From Acidobacteriota bacterium (GTDB lineage: Bacteria > Acidobacteriota > Blastocatellia > Pyrinomonadales > Pyrinomonadaceae), in assembly GCA_016715115.1 (NCBI GenBank), contig JADKBM010000011.1:310001-374000 (forward strand): DNA of 64,000 nt. The letters are read 5' to 3'. The position numbers and the translations under genes were made by a program. The notes under the pieces were generated by a model. It saw only the letters and a list, made by a program, of their open reading frames with translations, searched no databases and was not told where the DNA came from. Positions 19,642 through 28,979 of this stretch are shown here, piece after piece (within the stretch, counting starts at the first letter, position 1; each line of letters opens with the position of its first letter).

Positions 19642-22249
19642 GTGAGTTTTAGACGTTTTAACGCAGTTCTTTCAATCTTATTGATATCCGCATTCGCCTT
19701 CGGTCAATCGAAATCGAAACCGTCCGACAAGTTCAAGCAACTCGACGAGGATTTGCCCACGCCCAACGAATATCGCACGGCGTCCGGCGCTCCGGGTCAC
19801 AGATACTGGCAGAACCGTGCGGATTATGTGATCGACGTCGAACTTGACGACGCCAAACAGCGCATCACCGGACGTGAGACGGTGACTTACAAGAACGTCT
19901 CGCCCGACACGCTAAACTATATCTGGTTGCAGATCGATCAGAATCTCTTTGCCAAGGACTCCGACACTCAAAAGACACAAAACGCGCCGAATTTCGAGGG
20001 CGGCGGATTGCCTCTGAGCGTTGTTGAACAGCTTGCCGCTCGCGAGTACGACGGACGCGTCAACATCACGGAGGTCTCCGATTCGACCGGGAAAGCGCTC
20101 AAACACACGCTCAACCGGACGATGATGCGCATCGATCTGCCGGTTCCGCTCGTTTCCGGCGGGACGTTCGTTTTCAACGTCGCCTGGAATTACAACATCA
20201 ACAACCAGCGCATCTTTGGCGGCCGCACCGGTTTCGAGTATTTTCCGCGCGACGGCAATTACATTTACGAGATCGCGCAATGGTTCCCGCGGATGGCGGC
20301 TTACACCGATTATCAGGGTTGGCAGCATCATCAATATCTCGGCGCCGGCGAATTCACGCTCGAATTCGGCGATTATCTCGTTCGTGTCACCGCGCCGAAT
20401 GATCACGTCGTCGCCGCGACGGGCGTCCTTCAGAACGGTGCGCAGACGCTCAAACCGGAATGGGCGGCGCGTTTGAAACAAGCCGAAACGGCCAAGGAAC
20501 CGATCAAGATCGTCACCAACGAAGAGGCGAAATCGAACGAATCGAGCAAGCCGACGGGCAAGAAAGACCTGGGTCTTCAAAGCCGACAACGTTCGTGATT
20601 TCGCGTTTGCATCGTCGCGCAAATTCGTCTGGGACGCGCAGGGCCACAATGTCGAAGGCAACAAAGTGACGGCGATGTCCTATTATCCGAACGAGGGGAA
20701 TCCGCTCTGGGAGAAGTATTCGACCCACGCCATCATCCATACGCTCAACGTTTATTCACGCTACACGTTCAAATATCCGTATCCGATCGCGATCTCGGTC
20801 AACGGCCCGGTCGGCGGAATGGAATATCCGATGATCTGTTTCAACGGACCGCGTCCGCTGCCCGACGGGACTTACTCGGCGCAGACCAAATACGGGCTGA
20901 TCTCGGTAGTTATACACGAAGTCGGGCACAACTATTTTCCGATGGTCATCAATTCGGACGAACGCGATTGGACCTGGATGGATGAAGGCCTGAACACCTT
21001 CACGCAGTTTCTCGCCGAACAGGAATGGGAGAAGAATTACCCTTCGCGGCGCGGCGAACCGCAATTCATCACCGATTATATGACGAGCGATAATCAGGTG
21101 CCGATAATGGTCCAAAGCGACTCGCTCCTGCAGTTCGGCAACAATGCTTACGCGAAACCCGCGACCGCGCTGAACATCCTGCGCGAAACGATCCTCGGTC
21201 GCGAACTCTTCGACTTCGCGTTCAAGGAATACGCGCGCCGTTGGCAGTTCAAGCGGCCCGAACCGGCGGACTTTTTCCGGACGATGGAGGACGCCAGCGG
21301 TACCGATCTCGACTGGTTCTGGCGCGGCTGGTTCTATTCGACCGATCACGTCGACATTTCGATCGAGAACGTTCGGCTTTATCAGATGAATACGCGAAAT
21401 CCCGACGTCGAAAAAGAGATCCAGCGAAAGCAGGCGAACAGCCAGCCGAAAACGCTAACCGAGAAACGCAACGAAGAATTGCCGAAACGCCTCGACCAAT
21501 ACCCGTCTCTGCGCGATTTCTACAACGATTTTGACCAGTTCAAGGTGACCGACAAGGACCGCAAGGATTACGAGTCCTTCGTCGCAAATCTAGACGACAA
21601 GGAAAAGTCTTTGTTGAACGGCGACTATTACTTCTACGTCGCCGATCTCAAGAACGTCGGCGGACTCGTGATGCCGCTGATCTTCAAGGTCGAATACGTC
21701 GACGGGACCGCCGAGGAAATAAGGATCCCCGCAGAGATCTGGCGTTACAACAACTTCAACGTCTCAAAACTCATTATCACCAAAAAGGAGGCCAAGGCGA
21801 TCGTGCTCGACCCGAACCTCGAGACCGCCGACGCCGATCTGAACAATAATTTCTTTCCGCGGAGATTTATCCCGACTCGCTTCCAGACGTTCAAGGCCGG
21901 GCAACGATCTAATCTGCAGCCGGTTGCAACGCAGCCGCGGCCGGCGGTTTCGTCAGCCGTGACGATGTCTGTCGCCGGGCGCTGGTCGGTCGGGATAGAC
22001 GCCGGCGGGCAGATAATTCCGTTTACGCTGAATCTGACGCAGAACGGCACCGAGGTATCGGGGACGGTCGAATCGGCACAGGGCTCGATTCCGATCTCAA
22101 GCGGGAAATTCGAAAACGGCGTGCTGACGATCAAAACATCGACGCCGATCGAATTGACGTTTGTCGGAAACGTCACGGGATCCGGCGTTAGCGGCAGTCT
22201 TACGGCGCCGCAAGGATCGACGACGTTCAGCGGTTCAAAATCAAACTGA
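19642..22249 (+). CDS. M1-family metallopeptidase, frameshifted
   Basis: The start is GTG 19642 with AGGAGA upstream. The signal peptide is VSFRRFNAVLSILLISAFAF then GQ. The N-terminal beta domain is followed by a thermolysin-like domain with VIHEVGHNYFP (HExxH zinc site) and, about 20 residues on, WMDEGLNTF (third ligand Glu). The frame breaks near 20563: reading AAGAAGACC instead of AAGAAAGACC restores KKTWVFKADNVRDFAFASS. The repaired length is about 868 residues, as in secreted bacterial M1 peptidases. The last ~100 residues form a separate beta-rich domain. The next gene overlaps the stop by 1 nt. Confidence 0.9.
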
Positions 22250-22767
22250 TGCGCAAGTCACTGTTAATACTGACATTTATGGTTGCGGCAGCGCTCCATG
22301 CGTTCGCTCATAAATACCATACGAGCCTGACTCGGATCGACTATAACGCCGCCGAAAAGAACCTCGAGGTCAGCATCCGGCTTTTCGTTCACGATCTGAC
22401 GCCGATGCTCGAGCGGCGTCTCAAGAAACAGGTCGATCCCGCAAAAACGCCGGAGGTCGATACCGAGTTGGCGAAATACATCGCCGAGAATTTCGTCTTC
22501 CGAAAATCGGACGAGAGCAATCTCCAGTTGAAGTGGGTCGGAAAGGAGTTTGAGAACGATGTTCTCTTCGTCTTTGTCGAGGCTCCGTTCGAAGGGGATC
22601 CGCTCGAGTTGAGGCTGCAGAACACGATCTTCTTCGACTACTTTGAAGAGCAGTCCAATCTCGTTGTCGCACGATTCGGCGGAAAAAAGTTCGATCTGGC
22701 GTTCCGTGTCGGCGACAAGGTCAAGGCATTCGCGGCGTCAGAAGAAGGAAAGAAGACGGCGAATTGA
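22249..22767 (+). CDS. DUF6702-like secreted protein
   Basis: The 172-residue protein starts MRKSLLILTFMVAAALHAFA (signal peptide), then HKYHTSLTRIDYNAAEKNLE and a beta-rich domain. The His-Lys-Tyr/Phe start after signal cleavage and the EVSIRLFVHDL segment match DUF6702 proteins, which in other bacteria also sit next to M1 peptidases. The ATG overlaps the peptidase stop (TGATG), indicating translational coupling. Function is unknown; a periplasmic partner of the peptidase is an inference. Confidence 0.75.
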   Translation: MRKSLLILTFMVAAALHAFAHKYHTSLTRIDYNAAEKNLEVSIRLFVHDLTPMLERRLKKQVDPAKTPEVDTELAKYIAENFVFRKSDESNLQLKWVGKEFENDVLFVFVEAPFEGDPLELRLQNTIFFDYFEEQSNLVVARFGGKKFDLAFRVGDKVKAFAASEEGKKTAN

Positions 22768-22789
22768 GCAACCGTCTTCTCTATTTTTT
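22751..22789 (+). terminator. Rho-independent terminator after the M1/DUF6702 operon
   Basis: Arms AGAAGACGG (22751-22759) and CCGTCTTCT (22772-22780) form a perfect 9-bp stem, followed by CTATTTTTT. The stem overlaps the last codons of the DUF6702 gene. Confidence 0.85.
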
Positions 22790-23044
22790 GGCAGGACCTG
22801 AGTTTTTTTCCCCTCTCGTGAACGTTGACTTCGCTAAACGTACCGACTTTTGACGATTGAGGCCTCTTAATATGTATTGAGTTCTCCGTTCGAAATCTTT
22901 CACGCTTTTTGAAGAAATTTTGTTTTTTTTTCGGGATACAGTCACCGCGGCGCTCCCTGCCGGATCATTCGCCGTTGTCCGCCGCATTTTTTTGTGCCTT
23001 TTCTTCGTGTTAAACTACGGGAAATTCAACTTTTGGAGCATCCG

Positions 23045-23890
23045 ATGAAAATAGCACTTAATGGCGCGACGACGATGAAGGCCGACCTCCAAACCGACAT
23101 ACGGGCCGCCGCCGACGCCGGATTTGAACTGATCGAGATCTGGGCCGCGAAGCTTCGCGTGTTCTTGAAAACGAAGACGGTCGAAGATCTCGGGCGCTTG
23201 CTCGCCGAGCACAATCTCGAGCCGTGGTCGATCAACTCGATAGAGCACATCACGTTTCGTAACGAAGTCGACTACGCGAAGATCAAGGCGGAATGCGAAG
23301 AGCTTTCGGCGATTGCCGGAAAACTCGGCTGTCCGTACATCGTCGTCGTTCCGGGGAAACTCCCCGAAAACGCGACGAAAGAAGAGATCATCGACGAATC
23401 GGTGCGTGTCCTGAACGAACTGGCCGACATTTCGGAGCCGCACGGCGTCTCGCTGGCCTTCGAGTTTCTCGGACAGACGGATTGCTCGGTTCAAACGCTT
23501 GATCTCTGCAACGAGATCGTCGAGAAGATCGACCGCAAAAGCATCGGCAACGTGCTCGACACGTTTCATTTTTACGCCGGAAACTCGTCGTTTGAGGCGA
23601 TCGACACGCTCCGGCCGGAAAAACTCTTCATTTTTCATATCAACGACGCCGAGGATCTTCCGAAGGATGTCCTGACCGACGCCGAACGCCTATATCCGGG
23701 AGAAGGGATTCTTCCGATCAAAGAGATCAAGGCGCGTTTTGACAAGATCGGTTATGACCGGATGGTTTCGATCGAGATCTTCCGGCCCGAGTACTGGGAT
23801 CAGGATCCGTTCGAGGTCGCGCGCCGCGCGCGCCGGGCGACGATCGACGTTCTCGGTCTCGAGAACTTGGCCGCCGGCGGAAGCTTTTGA
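23045..23890 (+). CDS. Sugar phosphate isomerase/epimerase-like TIM-barrel protein
   Basis: The 281-residue AP-endonuclease-2/xylose-isomerase-like barrel starts at ATG 23045 (MKIALNGATTMKADLQTDIR). It shows the metal-ligand pattern of the family: AFEFLGQTD (Glu), NVLDTFHFYAGN (Asp, His), FIFHINDAEDLP (His) and SIEIFRPEYWDQDP (Glu). Relatives act on inositol, hydroxypyruvate or keto-sugars (IolE, IolI, Hyi types). The substrate is unknown. It is followed after 50 bp by a Gfo/Idh/MocA dehydrogenase, suggesting a shared sugar or cyclitol pathway. An upstream in-frame ATG at 22994 is less likely. Confidence 0.87.
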   Translation: MKIALNGATTMKADLQTDIRAAADAGFELIEIWAAKLRVFLKTKTVEDLGRLLAEHNLEPWSINSIEHITFRNEVDYAKIKAECEELSAIAGKLGCPYIVVVPGKLPENATKEEIIDESVRVLNELADISEPHGVSLAFEFLGQTDCSVQTLDLCNEIVEKIDRKSIGNVLDTFHFYAGNSSFEAIDTLRPEKLFIFHINDAEDLPKDVLTDAERLYPGEGILPIKEIKARFDKIGYDRMVSIEIFRPEYWDQDPFEVARRARRATIDVLGLENLAAGGSF

Positions 23891-23940
23891 ACAATGACGG
23901 AGTTGGTGACCCGCCGGGACAAACTGCGGAAAACATTATT

Positions 23941-24918
23941 ATGGACAAAGTAAGAATTGGAATCGTCGGAACCGGATACGTCGGAAATCTTCACGGCCAG
24001 ATCTACTCGCAGGATAGCCGGGCCGTTGTTTCGGCGTTGTATGACATTGTGCCTGAACGGGCCGAACGGACGGCACGCGCGATCGGCGGCAGGGTTTGTT
24101 CATCACGGGACGAATTGATGGAAAACTGCGATGCAGTGCTCGTTTGCGCGCCAAACAAGACTCATCCGGAGATCGCCTCACACGCGGTTGCTCAAGGGAA
24201 GCACGTGTTTTGTGAAAAGCCCTTTGCGATCGGGATCGACGAGGCGCGGAAACTTCTCGAGACGGCGCAGTCTTCCGACCGAGTCTTTCAGGTCGGACAT
24301 AATCGCCGCTTCGCGCCCGTTTACGTTCGGCTCAGTGAATTGGTCGGCGGCGACGTTCCGCACTCTGCGCATATCAAGATGAACCGCGGCGAACTCAAGA
24401 ATCCCGTCTGGACCGGGGACACCGATGTTACCGGCGGGTTTTTGTATGAAACGACAATCCATCTTTTCGATATGATGCGCTTTCAGTTCGGTGAGATCGA
24501 GGAATTGGTCGCCTACGGATCACAGCACGAGTATCCCGAGTTGGACGAGTTCTCGATCATTTTCAAGTTCAAGAACGGGTTTCATTGCACGTTCGCGTCG
24601 AGTTCCGACGCGAGTTGGCATTTCCCGTTCGAACGCATCGAGGTATTTTGCCATTACCGGACGATTCTGACGGAGGAAATGGAACGTCTGTTCGATTCGC
24701 GCGGCTTCGATCATCGGACGCAGGATATCGCAAGCTACTCGTGTCATATGCTCGAGAAATTCGAGAAATGGGGCTATCTTCAGGAAGACCGGGCGTTTAT
24801 CGATTCCATTCTCGGCGGAACCCCGCCGCCGGTGACGGCGCTCGACGGATTCAAGTCGGTCGAACTGGTTGAGTCGGTTTACGAAGCGATCCGAACCGGA
24901 GAGAAGGTCCGGTTCTGA
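23941..24918 (+). CDS. Gfo/Idh/MocA-family NAD(P)-dependent oxidoreductase
   Basis: The 325-residue protein starts MDKVRIGIVGTGYVGNLHGQ with a Rossmann GxGxxG. The family signature HVFCEKPFAIGIDEARKLL contains the catalytic Lys of EKP, and ETTIHLFDMMRFQFG carries the His-Asp pair. The family oxidises inositols, glucose derivatives and amino sugars. It pairs with the upstream TIM-barrel isomerase. A longer open frame upstream of 23941 overlaps the previous gene's stop, but the fold begins at MDKVRIG. The substrate cannot be read from sequence. Confidence 0.9.
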   Translation: MDKVRIGIVGTGYVGNLHGQIYSQDSRAVVSALYDIVPERAERTARAIGGRVCSSRDELMENCDAVLVCAPNKTHPEIASHAVAQGKHVFCEKPFAIGIDEARKLLETAQSSDRVFQVGHNRRFAPVYVRLSELVGGDVPHSAHIKMNRGELKNPVWTGDTDVTGGFLYETTIHLFDMMRFQFGEIEELVAYGSQHEYPELDEFSIIFKFKNGFHCTFASSSDASWHFPFERIEVFCHYRTILTEEMERLFDSRGFDHRTQDIASYSCHMLEKFEKWGYLQEDRAFIDSILGGTPPPVTALDGFKSVELVESVYEAIRTGEKVRF

Positions 24919-24992
24919 AGCAGAACTTTTTTCGGGTGAACGCGTAGTCCTATTCGGGAGTATTCAGTTTTTTGGTTTGAGGGAAGATTCAG

Positions 24993-25463
24993 ATGATCCA
25001 ATGCCCGAAATGCGGTCAGGTCAACGATAGCGTGAGCAACTTCTGTCGCTTTTGCGGACTTCATTTTGCTGTTCCGCCGCCGAGTCCGCAGGCTTTTCCG
25101 CAACCACAGAATTACGAGGAATCGCCGCCCCGACCGTACTCCTGGAAAACGGACGAGTTTACGACTGACCCCACGAAAATGCTCGGCCAACGCCCCGTCG
25201 CGCAGTTTGCGGGCGGCAATATGAGCACGCAGCCGGACCTGCATTTGCAGCCTTACCAGCAGCGTGCCGTTGTCGGCGGTTATCATTGCCCGCAATGCCA
25301 CAGCCAGTTGATGCCGCGCCGCGAGCGACGGATCTCGACCGGCGGCTGGATCGTTTTCGGCGTTCTGATGATCGCGTTTTTCCCGCTGTTTTGGGTCGGC
25401 CTTCTGATTCGCGAGGACGTCAGCGTCTGTCCGGTCTGCAATCACAAATTCGCCAGCGGGTAG
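24993..25463 (+). CDS. Zinc-ribbon protein with LITAF-like C-terminus
   Basis: The 156-residue protein has an N-terminal zinc ribbon, CPKCGQVNDSVSNFCRFCG, then a Pro/Gln-rich linker. The C-terminal half has HCPQCHSQL, a membrane-embedding hydrophobic stretch (WIVFGVLMIAFFPLFWVGLL), and closes with CPVCNHKF. The split CxxC...CxxC pair around a hydrophobic segment is the LITAF-like arrangement, suggesting a monotopic membrane protein. Role unknown. It is convergent with the VWFA gene. Confidence 0.8.
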   Translation: MIQCPKCGQVNDSVSNFCRFCGLHFAVPPPSPQAFPQPQNYEESPPRPYSWKTDEFTTDPTKMLGQRPVAQFAGGNMSTQPDLHLQPYQQRAVVGGYHCPQCHSQLMPRRERRISTGGWIVFGVLMIAFFPLFWVGLLIREDVSVCPVCNHKFASG

Positions 25464-25474
25464 CGCCGCTGCTC

Positions 25475-25510
25475 CCTGCTCACCGCTCACTGCCAACGGC
25501 TCACCGCTCA
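25475..25510. repeat. TGAGCGG heptamer array at the VWFA gene stop
   Basis: On the minus strand, TGAGCGG, TGAGCCG and TGAGCGG-like units (about five) run from the VWFA stop codon. TGA at 25510-25508 is the first triplet of the first unit. Confidence 0.8.
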
Positions 25511-26464
25511 CGGCTTCCCACGGTAGTAGTATCCTTTCGGATGTTCGATCCTGACCTTGGGATTCGTGCTCGTGACCGAGATCTTGTAATAGCCTTTTTT
25601 CGGGTGAGTCGAAAGATATGTCAACGCGAACTGGCGGTTGAGCATTATGTTCAGGTCCTTGAAAAACGGTTCGAAGCTGATCGGTGAGATCGTGCCCTGG
25701 AAGAATGCCCGCCCGCCCGTTTCGACGGAAAGTCTTTGGAGCGAACCCTGGGAATTCAAAATGCGCGTCTGACCGCCGCTTTGCGTCGCCGTTCCTTCAG
25801 AATAGATCGAATAGACCGCGACGCTTCGGCGTTGCGCTTTCAGGATCGCCTTTTCAAGATCGAGGCTTTGCGCCGGCGATAAATTGTCAAACGAGTCGTA
25901 GCCGTCCGAAACGAGAATGATCGCTCGCCGACCGGTCGGAAGGGCATCGAACCGGTTCAAAACCTCCTCGACTCCCTCGTACGGACTGTTTGGCGCAAGT
26001 GCTGCGCTGCCCGATACGATCCTTATCGATTTCGCCGCTTTTTCCAGATCCGTCGTGAACTTTTGCCGGACCTGCGTCGTCCCTGAGCGGAGATAACCAA
26101 CAAAGACGCGCGAATCCGGCGGAAGCTTGCGGATGAACTTCTTGATATCTTCAAGCTGAAGATTGATGGTCGAGGTAAGATTATCCTGGATCAGGACGGC
26201 GAGATTGAGCGGCGTATTCGTGACGCTGCGGATTGAAAGGACGGTCTGTTCGTCGTTGCTCTCCCAGACCTGGATCTCGCCCGCTTGAATAAACTCTTCG
26301 GCTTGATTGTCCTTAAGCTCCTGATCGGTAAAGATCGAGATCGGGATCGTCACCGTTCGCACCCGTTCGTCTTTCTTGTCCTTTTTCTTTTCCGGCTGGG
26401 CGACCAGCGAAACCGATAGAAATACGGCAATCGCGGCCGCGCCGGCAAATCGAATGAAATTCAT
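25508..26464 (-). CDS. Secreted VWFA-domain protein
   Basis: The 318-residue protein starts at ATG 26464 with MNFIRFAGAAAIAVFLSVSL, a signal peptide, then a Lys/Asp-rich stretch. A von Willebrand factor A domain follows: LNLAVLIQDNLTSTINLQLE replaces the usual DxSxS MIDAS start with Asp-Asn-Leu-Thr-Ser, and GRRAIILVSDGYDSFDN gives the later Asp. This resembles the VWFA-related proteins common in acidobacteria. It probably binds a protein or metal ligand in the periplasm. The gene ends in a TGAGCGG repeat unit. Confidence 0.85.
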   Translation of the reverse strand: MNFIRFAGAAAIAVFLSVSLVAQPEKKKDKKDERVRTVTIPISIFTDQELKDNQAEEFIQAGEIQVWESNDEQTVLSIRSVTNTPLNLAVLIQDNLTSTINLQLEDIKKFIRKLPPDSRVFVGYLRSGTTQVRQKFTTDLEKAAKSIRIVSGSAALAPNSPYEGVEEVLNRFDALPTGRRAIILVSDGYDSFDNLSPAQSLDLEKAILKAQRRSVAVYSIYSEGTATQSGGQTRILNSQGSLQRLSVETGGRAFFQGTISPISFEPFFKDLNIMLNRQFALTYLSTHPKKGYYKISVTSTNPKVRIEHPKGYYYRGKP

Positions 26465-26590
26465 AGATTCTTGCTCAAAAAAATCGATGCCAAAGTTCGT
26501 AAGCAATAATAATACGAAATCTACCCAAAAGCTAAATTTTACGATGCGCGTCAGTTGAATTAAGTTTCCAACTAAGGTAAATCAAGAGAG

Positions 26591-27352
26591 ATGAATGAAT
26601 TAGAGCCGGTTTACGAGATCACGCGTGCGGACCTTCGAAAGGACAAGTTTCTGAAACTCGGCGCCTGGAGTCTGCCGGTCGCGCTGCCGCTGATACCGAC
26701 GGCGATCTTCTTCTTTTTGTTCCTCGTTTCGTCGGCGACTCCGGCCGCCGCCGTGTGGCTGTTCCTTACGTTGGTATCGCTTATCGGCGGGTTTCTGGTC
26801 GGCCTCGCGGCTTCGGGCGGACTTATGTTCTACCGCTCACGCTGGCACGCAAAGGTTCGCGAGCGTCTCGCGGTCGACGGCATCCGCGCCGAAGAAGTCG
26901 AATGGTTTATGCACGAACTGACCGGGACGGAACGCCAGTCTCTCAAGCAGCTTGAAGCGAAGAATCTACTGATGGCCGACGCGTTTCGCGATTCGCTCGC
27001 CGCGCGTTTGACGGCGACGCGGATCATCAATTCGGCGAAGAAGGAACTCCAACTTAACAAACGACAGCAGAACAAACTGAAATACTCGAAGGCCGAGAAT
27101 ACGAAGACGTTTCAAGACGAACTCGCTCGGGACTACGCTAAGCTCTCGGGGATTCAAGGCGAGGCGGAACAGATGAAGATCGAGGCCGAGAAGCGTATGC
27201 ATCAGATCGAAACCGCCGCCCGCCACGGGACTAATTTCTCGGAAACCGAACTGGCGCTCAAGAAACTCTCGGTACGAACGTCCGACCTTCCGCTCGCGCT
27301 GGAATCGGCGAAGATGGAAGAGGAGATCAGAAGAGAACTGGAGAGAGAGTAG
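26591..27352 (+). CDS. Membrane protein with two helices and coiled coil, unknown function
   Basis: The 253-residue protein has two transmembrane helices (about residues 28-50 and 55-78), then a highly charged helical region (AEQMKIEAEKRMHQIETAAR) likely to be coiled coil and ending EEEIRRELERE. There is no enzyme motif. The ATG at 26591 has AGAGAG upstream. It is divergent from the VWFA gene. The TAG stop is the start of the TAGTGGA/TAGTGCA heptamer array that fills the gap to pdhC. The family is not recognised. Confidence 0.75.
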   Translation: MNELEPVYEITRADLRKDKFLKLGAWSLPVALPLIPTAIFFFLFLVSSATPAAAVWLFLTLVSLIGGFLVGLAASGGLMFYRSRWHAKVRERLAVDGIRAEEVEWFMHELTGTERQSLKQLEAKNLLMADAFRDSLAARLTATRIINSAKKELQLNKRQQNKLKYSKAENTKTFQDELARDYAKLSGIQGEAEQMKIEAEKRMHQIETAARHGTNFSETELALKKLSVRTSDLPLALESAKMEEEIRRELERE

Positions 27353-27688
27353 TGGATAGTGCAGAGTGCACAGTGCACAGTGCAGAGTGCAGAGTGCAGA
27401 TTGAATAGTGCACAGTGCAGAGTGCAGAGTGCAGATTGAATAGTGCACAGTGCACTGTGCAGATTGAATAGTGCACAGTGCAGAGTGCACAGTGCAGAGT
27501 GCACGGTGCAGAGTGCACGGTGCAGAGTGCACGGTGCAGAGTGCACAGTTCAGAGTGGACAGTGCAGAGTGGATAGGGTTAAGAAGTTTATGCACTATGC
27601 ACTGTGCACTATGCACTGCACTGTGCACTGTGCACTATGCACTATGCACTATCCACTCTGCACTCACTCTGCACCACTCTCCACTACT
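27353..27688. repeat. Inverted GTGCAGA heptamer element between convergent genes
   Basis: The left arm (27353-27573) has about 30 units, GTGCAGA or GTGCACA, with a repeated TTGAATA spacer unit also 7 bp long. The right arm (27590-27688) is the reverse complement (CACTATG, CACTGTG, CACTCTG). Each arm is in sense orientation relative to the gene whose stop it touches (the gene at 26591 on plus, pdhC on minus). No gene is supported, although repeat-encoded open frames exist. Confidence 0.95.
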
Positions 27689-28951
27689 TCATACGAGCAT
27701 CAGCACCGGGTTCTCGAGCAACTGCTTGAACGTCTGGAGAAATTTTGCGCCTGTCGCGCCGTCGATGACGCGGTGGTCGCAGCTCATCGTGACGTTCATA
27801 ATGTTCCGGACGACTACCTCTCCGTTGCGGACGACCGGGGTCGGGCTCGCGCCGCCGACCGCAAGAATCGCCGCTTCGGGCGGATTGATGATCGCCGTAA
27901 ACTCTTTGATTCCAAACATTCCAAGATTCGAGATCGAGAAGGTCGCTCCCGTGTATTCTTCAGGGAGAAGCTTTCGTTCGCGGGCACGTCCGGCAAGTTC
28001 CCTGACCTCGCGGGCGATCTCGGCAAGTCCTTTGTGGTTCGCGCCGCGGACGACCGGCGTGATCAGTCCCTCGTCGACCGCGACGGCGACGCCGATGTCG
28101 GCCTGGTCATAGAAACGTATCGACGTGTCGCGATACGAGGCGTTGACGAACGGATGTTTCATCAGGCTCGCCGCCGCGACCTTGACGATGATGTCATTGA
28201 CCGAGATCTTTTCGTCTTCCGTCAACGTCGCGTTAACCTGTTTGCGCAGTTCGAGCGCATTGTCCATCTCGATCTCGACCGTCAGATAAAACGTCGGGAT
28301 CGGCCCGATCGATTCGCCAAGCCGCTGCGCGATGACCTGCCGCATCTTCGATGTATTCTCGTCGCGGAAACCGGCGATCGATTTGGGGACGCTGATCGCT
28401 GTTTGCGGATGCGCCTTTGATCCGCCGGTGATTGCGGCTTCGATATCGCGCTTGATGATGCGCCCTTGCGGGCCGGAGCCATTGATCGAGCGCAGATCGA
28501 TGCCGTTTTCGGTCGCCATCCGCGCGGCGATCGGAGACACGAGGAGACGCGAGCCGTCTGATTTTGGATTTTGGATTTTGGATTTTGGATCTTCGGCAGG
28601 CGTAATGGCCTCGGGCATCACGGCGGGAATTTCCGCCTTTGGAGCGGGTGCCGGCGCCGCGGCGGCTGAGCCGTTCGTGGAGACTTCCGCCAGCAGTGCC
28701 GAGATGTCTTCACCGGGATTTCCGATGACGCCGATCGTCTGTCCGAGTTTGGCGTTGTTGCCCGCAGGAACGAGGATTTTCAGCAACGTTCCGCCTTCGA
28801 GCGACGTCATTTCCATTGTCGCCTTGTCGGTGTCGACCTCGGCGATCGTCTCATTCGGCTCGATGGCATCGCCCTCGGCTTTGATCCATCTCGAGATCTG
28901 TCCTTCCTCCATCGTCGGAGAAAGCTTGGGCATCAAAATTTTGTTGGCCAT
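27689..28951 (-). CDS. pdhC: Pyruvate dehydrogenase E2, dihydrolipoamide acetyltransferase
   Basis: The 420-residue protein starts MANKILMPKLSPTMEEGQIS. The lipoyl domain has the lipoylated Lys in DTDKATME (about residue 44). An Ala/Pro linker follows, then a peripheral-subunit-binding domain (SPIAARMATENGIDLRSING) and a catalytic domain with CDHRVIDGATGAKFL (HxxxDG). It transfers acetyl groups to CoA in the pyruvate dehydrogenase core. The linker carries a repeat-encoded KSKIQNPKS, from four GATTTTG-type heptamers. One lipoyl domain is typical for this E1alpha/E1beta-type complex. Confidence 0.95.
   Translation of the reverse strand: MANKILMPKLSPTMEEGQISRWIKAEGDAIEPNETIAEVDTDKATMEMTSLEGGTLLKILVPAGNNAKLGQTIGVIGNPGEDISALLAEVSTNGSAAAAPAPAPKAEIPAVMPEAITPAEDPKSKIQNPKSDGSRLLVSPIAARMATENGIDLRSINGSGPQGRIIKRDIEAAITGGSKAHPQTAISVPKSIAGFRDENTSKMRQVIAQRLGESIGPIPTFYLTVEIEMDNALELRKQVNATLTEDEKISVNDIIVKVAAASLMKHPFVNASYRDTSIRFYDQADIGVAVAVDEGLITPVVRGANHKGLAEIAREVRELAGRARERKLLPEEYTGATFSISNLGMFGIKEFTAIINPPEAAILAVGGASPTPVVRNGEVVVRNIMNVTMSCDHRVIDGATGAKFLQTFKQLLENPVLMLV
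28561..28588. repeat. Four ATTTTGG heptamers inside the pdhC coding sequence
   Basis: Four perfect tandem units lie in the linker between the lipoyl and subunit-binding domains. The frame stays open and gives DPKSKIQNPKSDG. Confidence 0.95.
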
Positions 28952-28979
28952 ATAATATTCAACATTCGGGAATTCAGAA

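Noticed and set aside
20560..20566. Programmed ribosomal frameshift in the M1 peptidase
   Set aside because: The site is a short A run that needs a one-base removal, and four other genes show similar single-base breaks, so sequencing error is simpler.
27202..27628. Open frames encoding Cys/His-rich repeats (SALCTVH) on both strands
   Set aside because: They arise because a 7-bp repeat lacking stops stays open in all frames; there is no ribosome site or homology.
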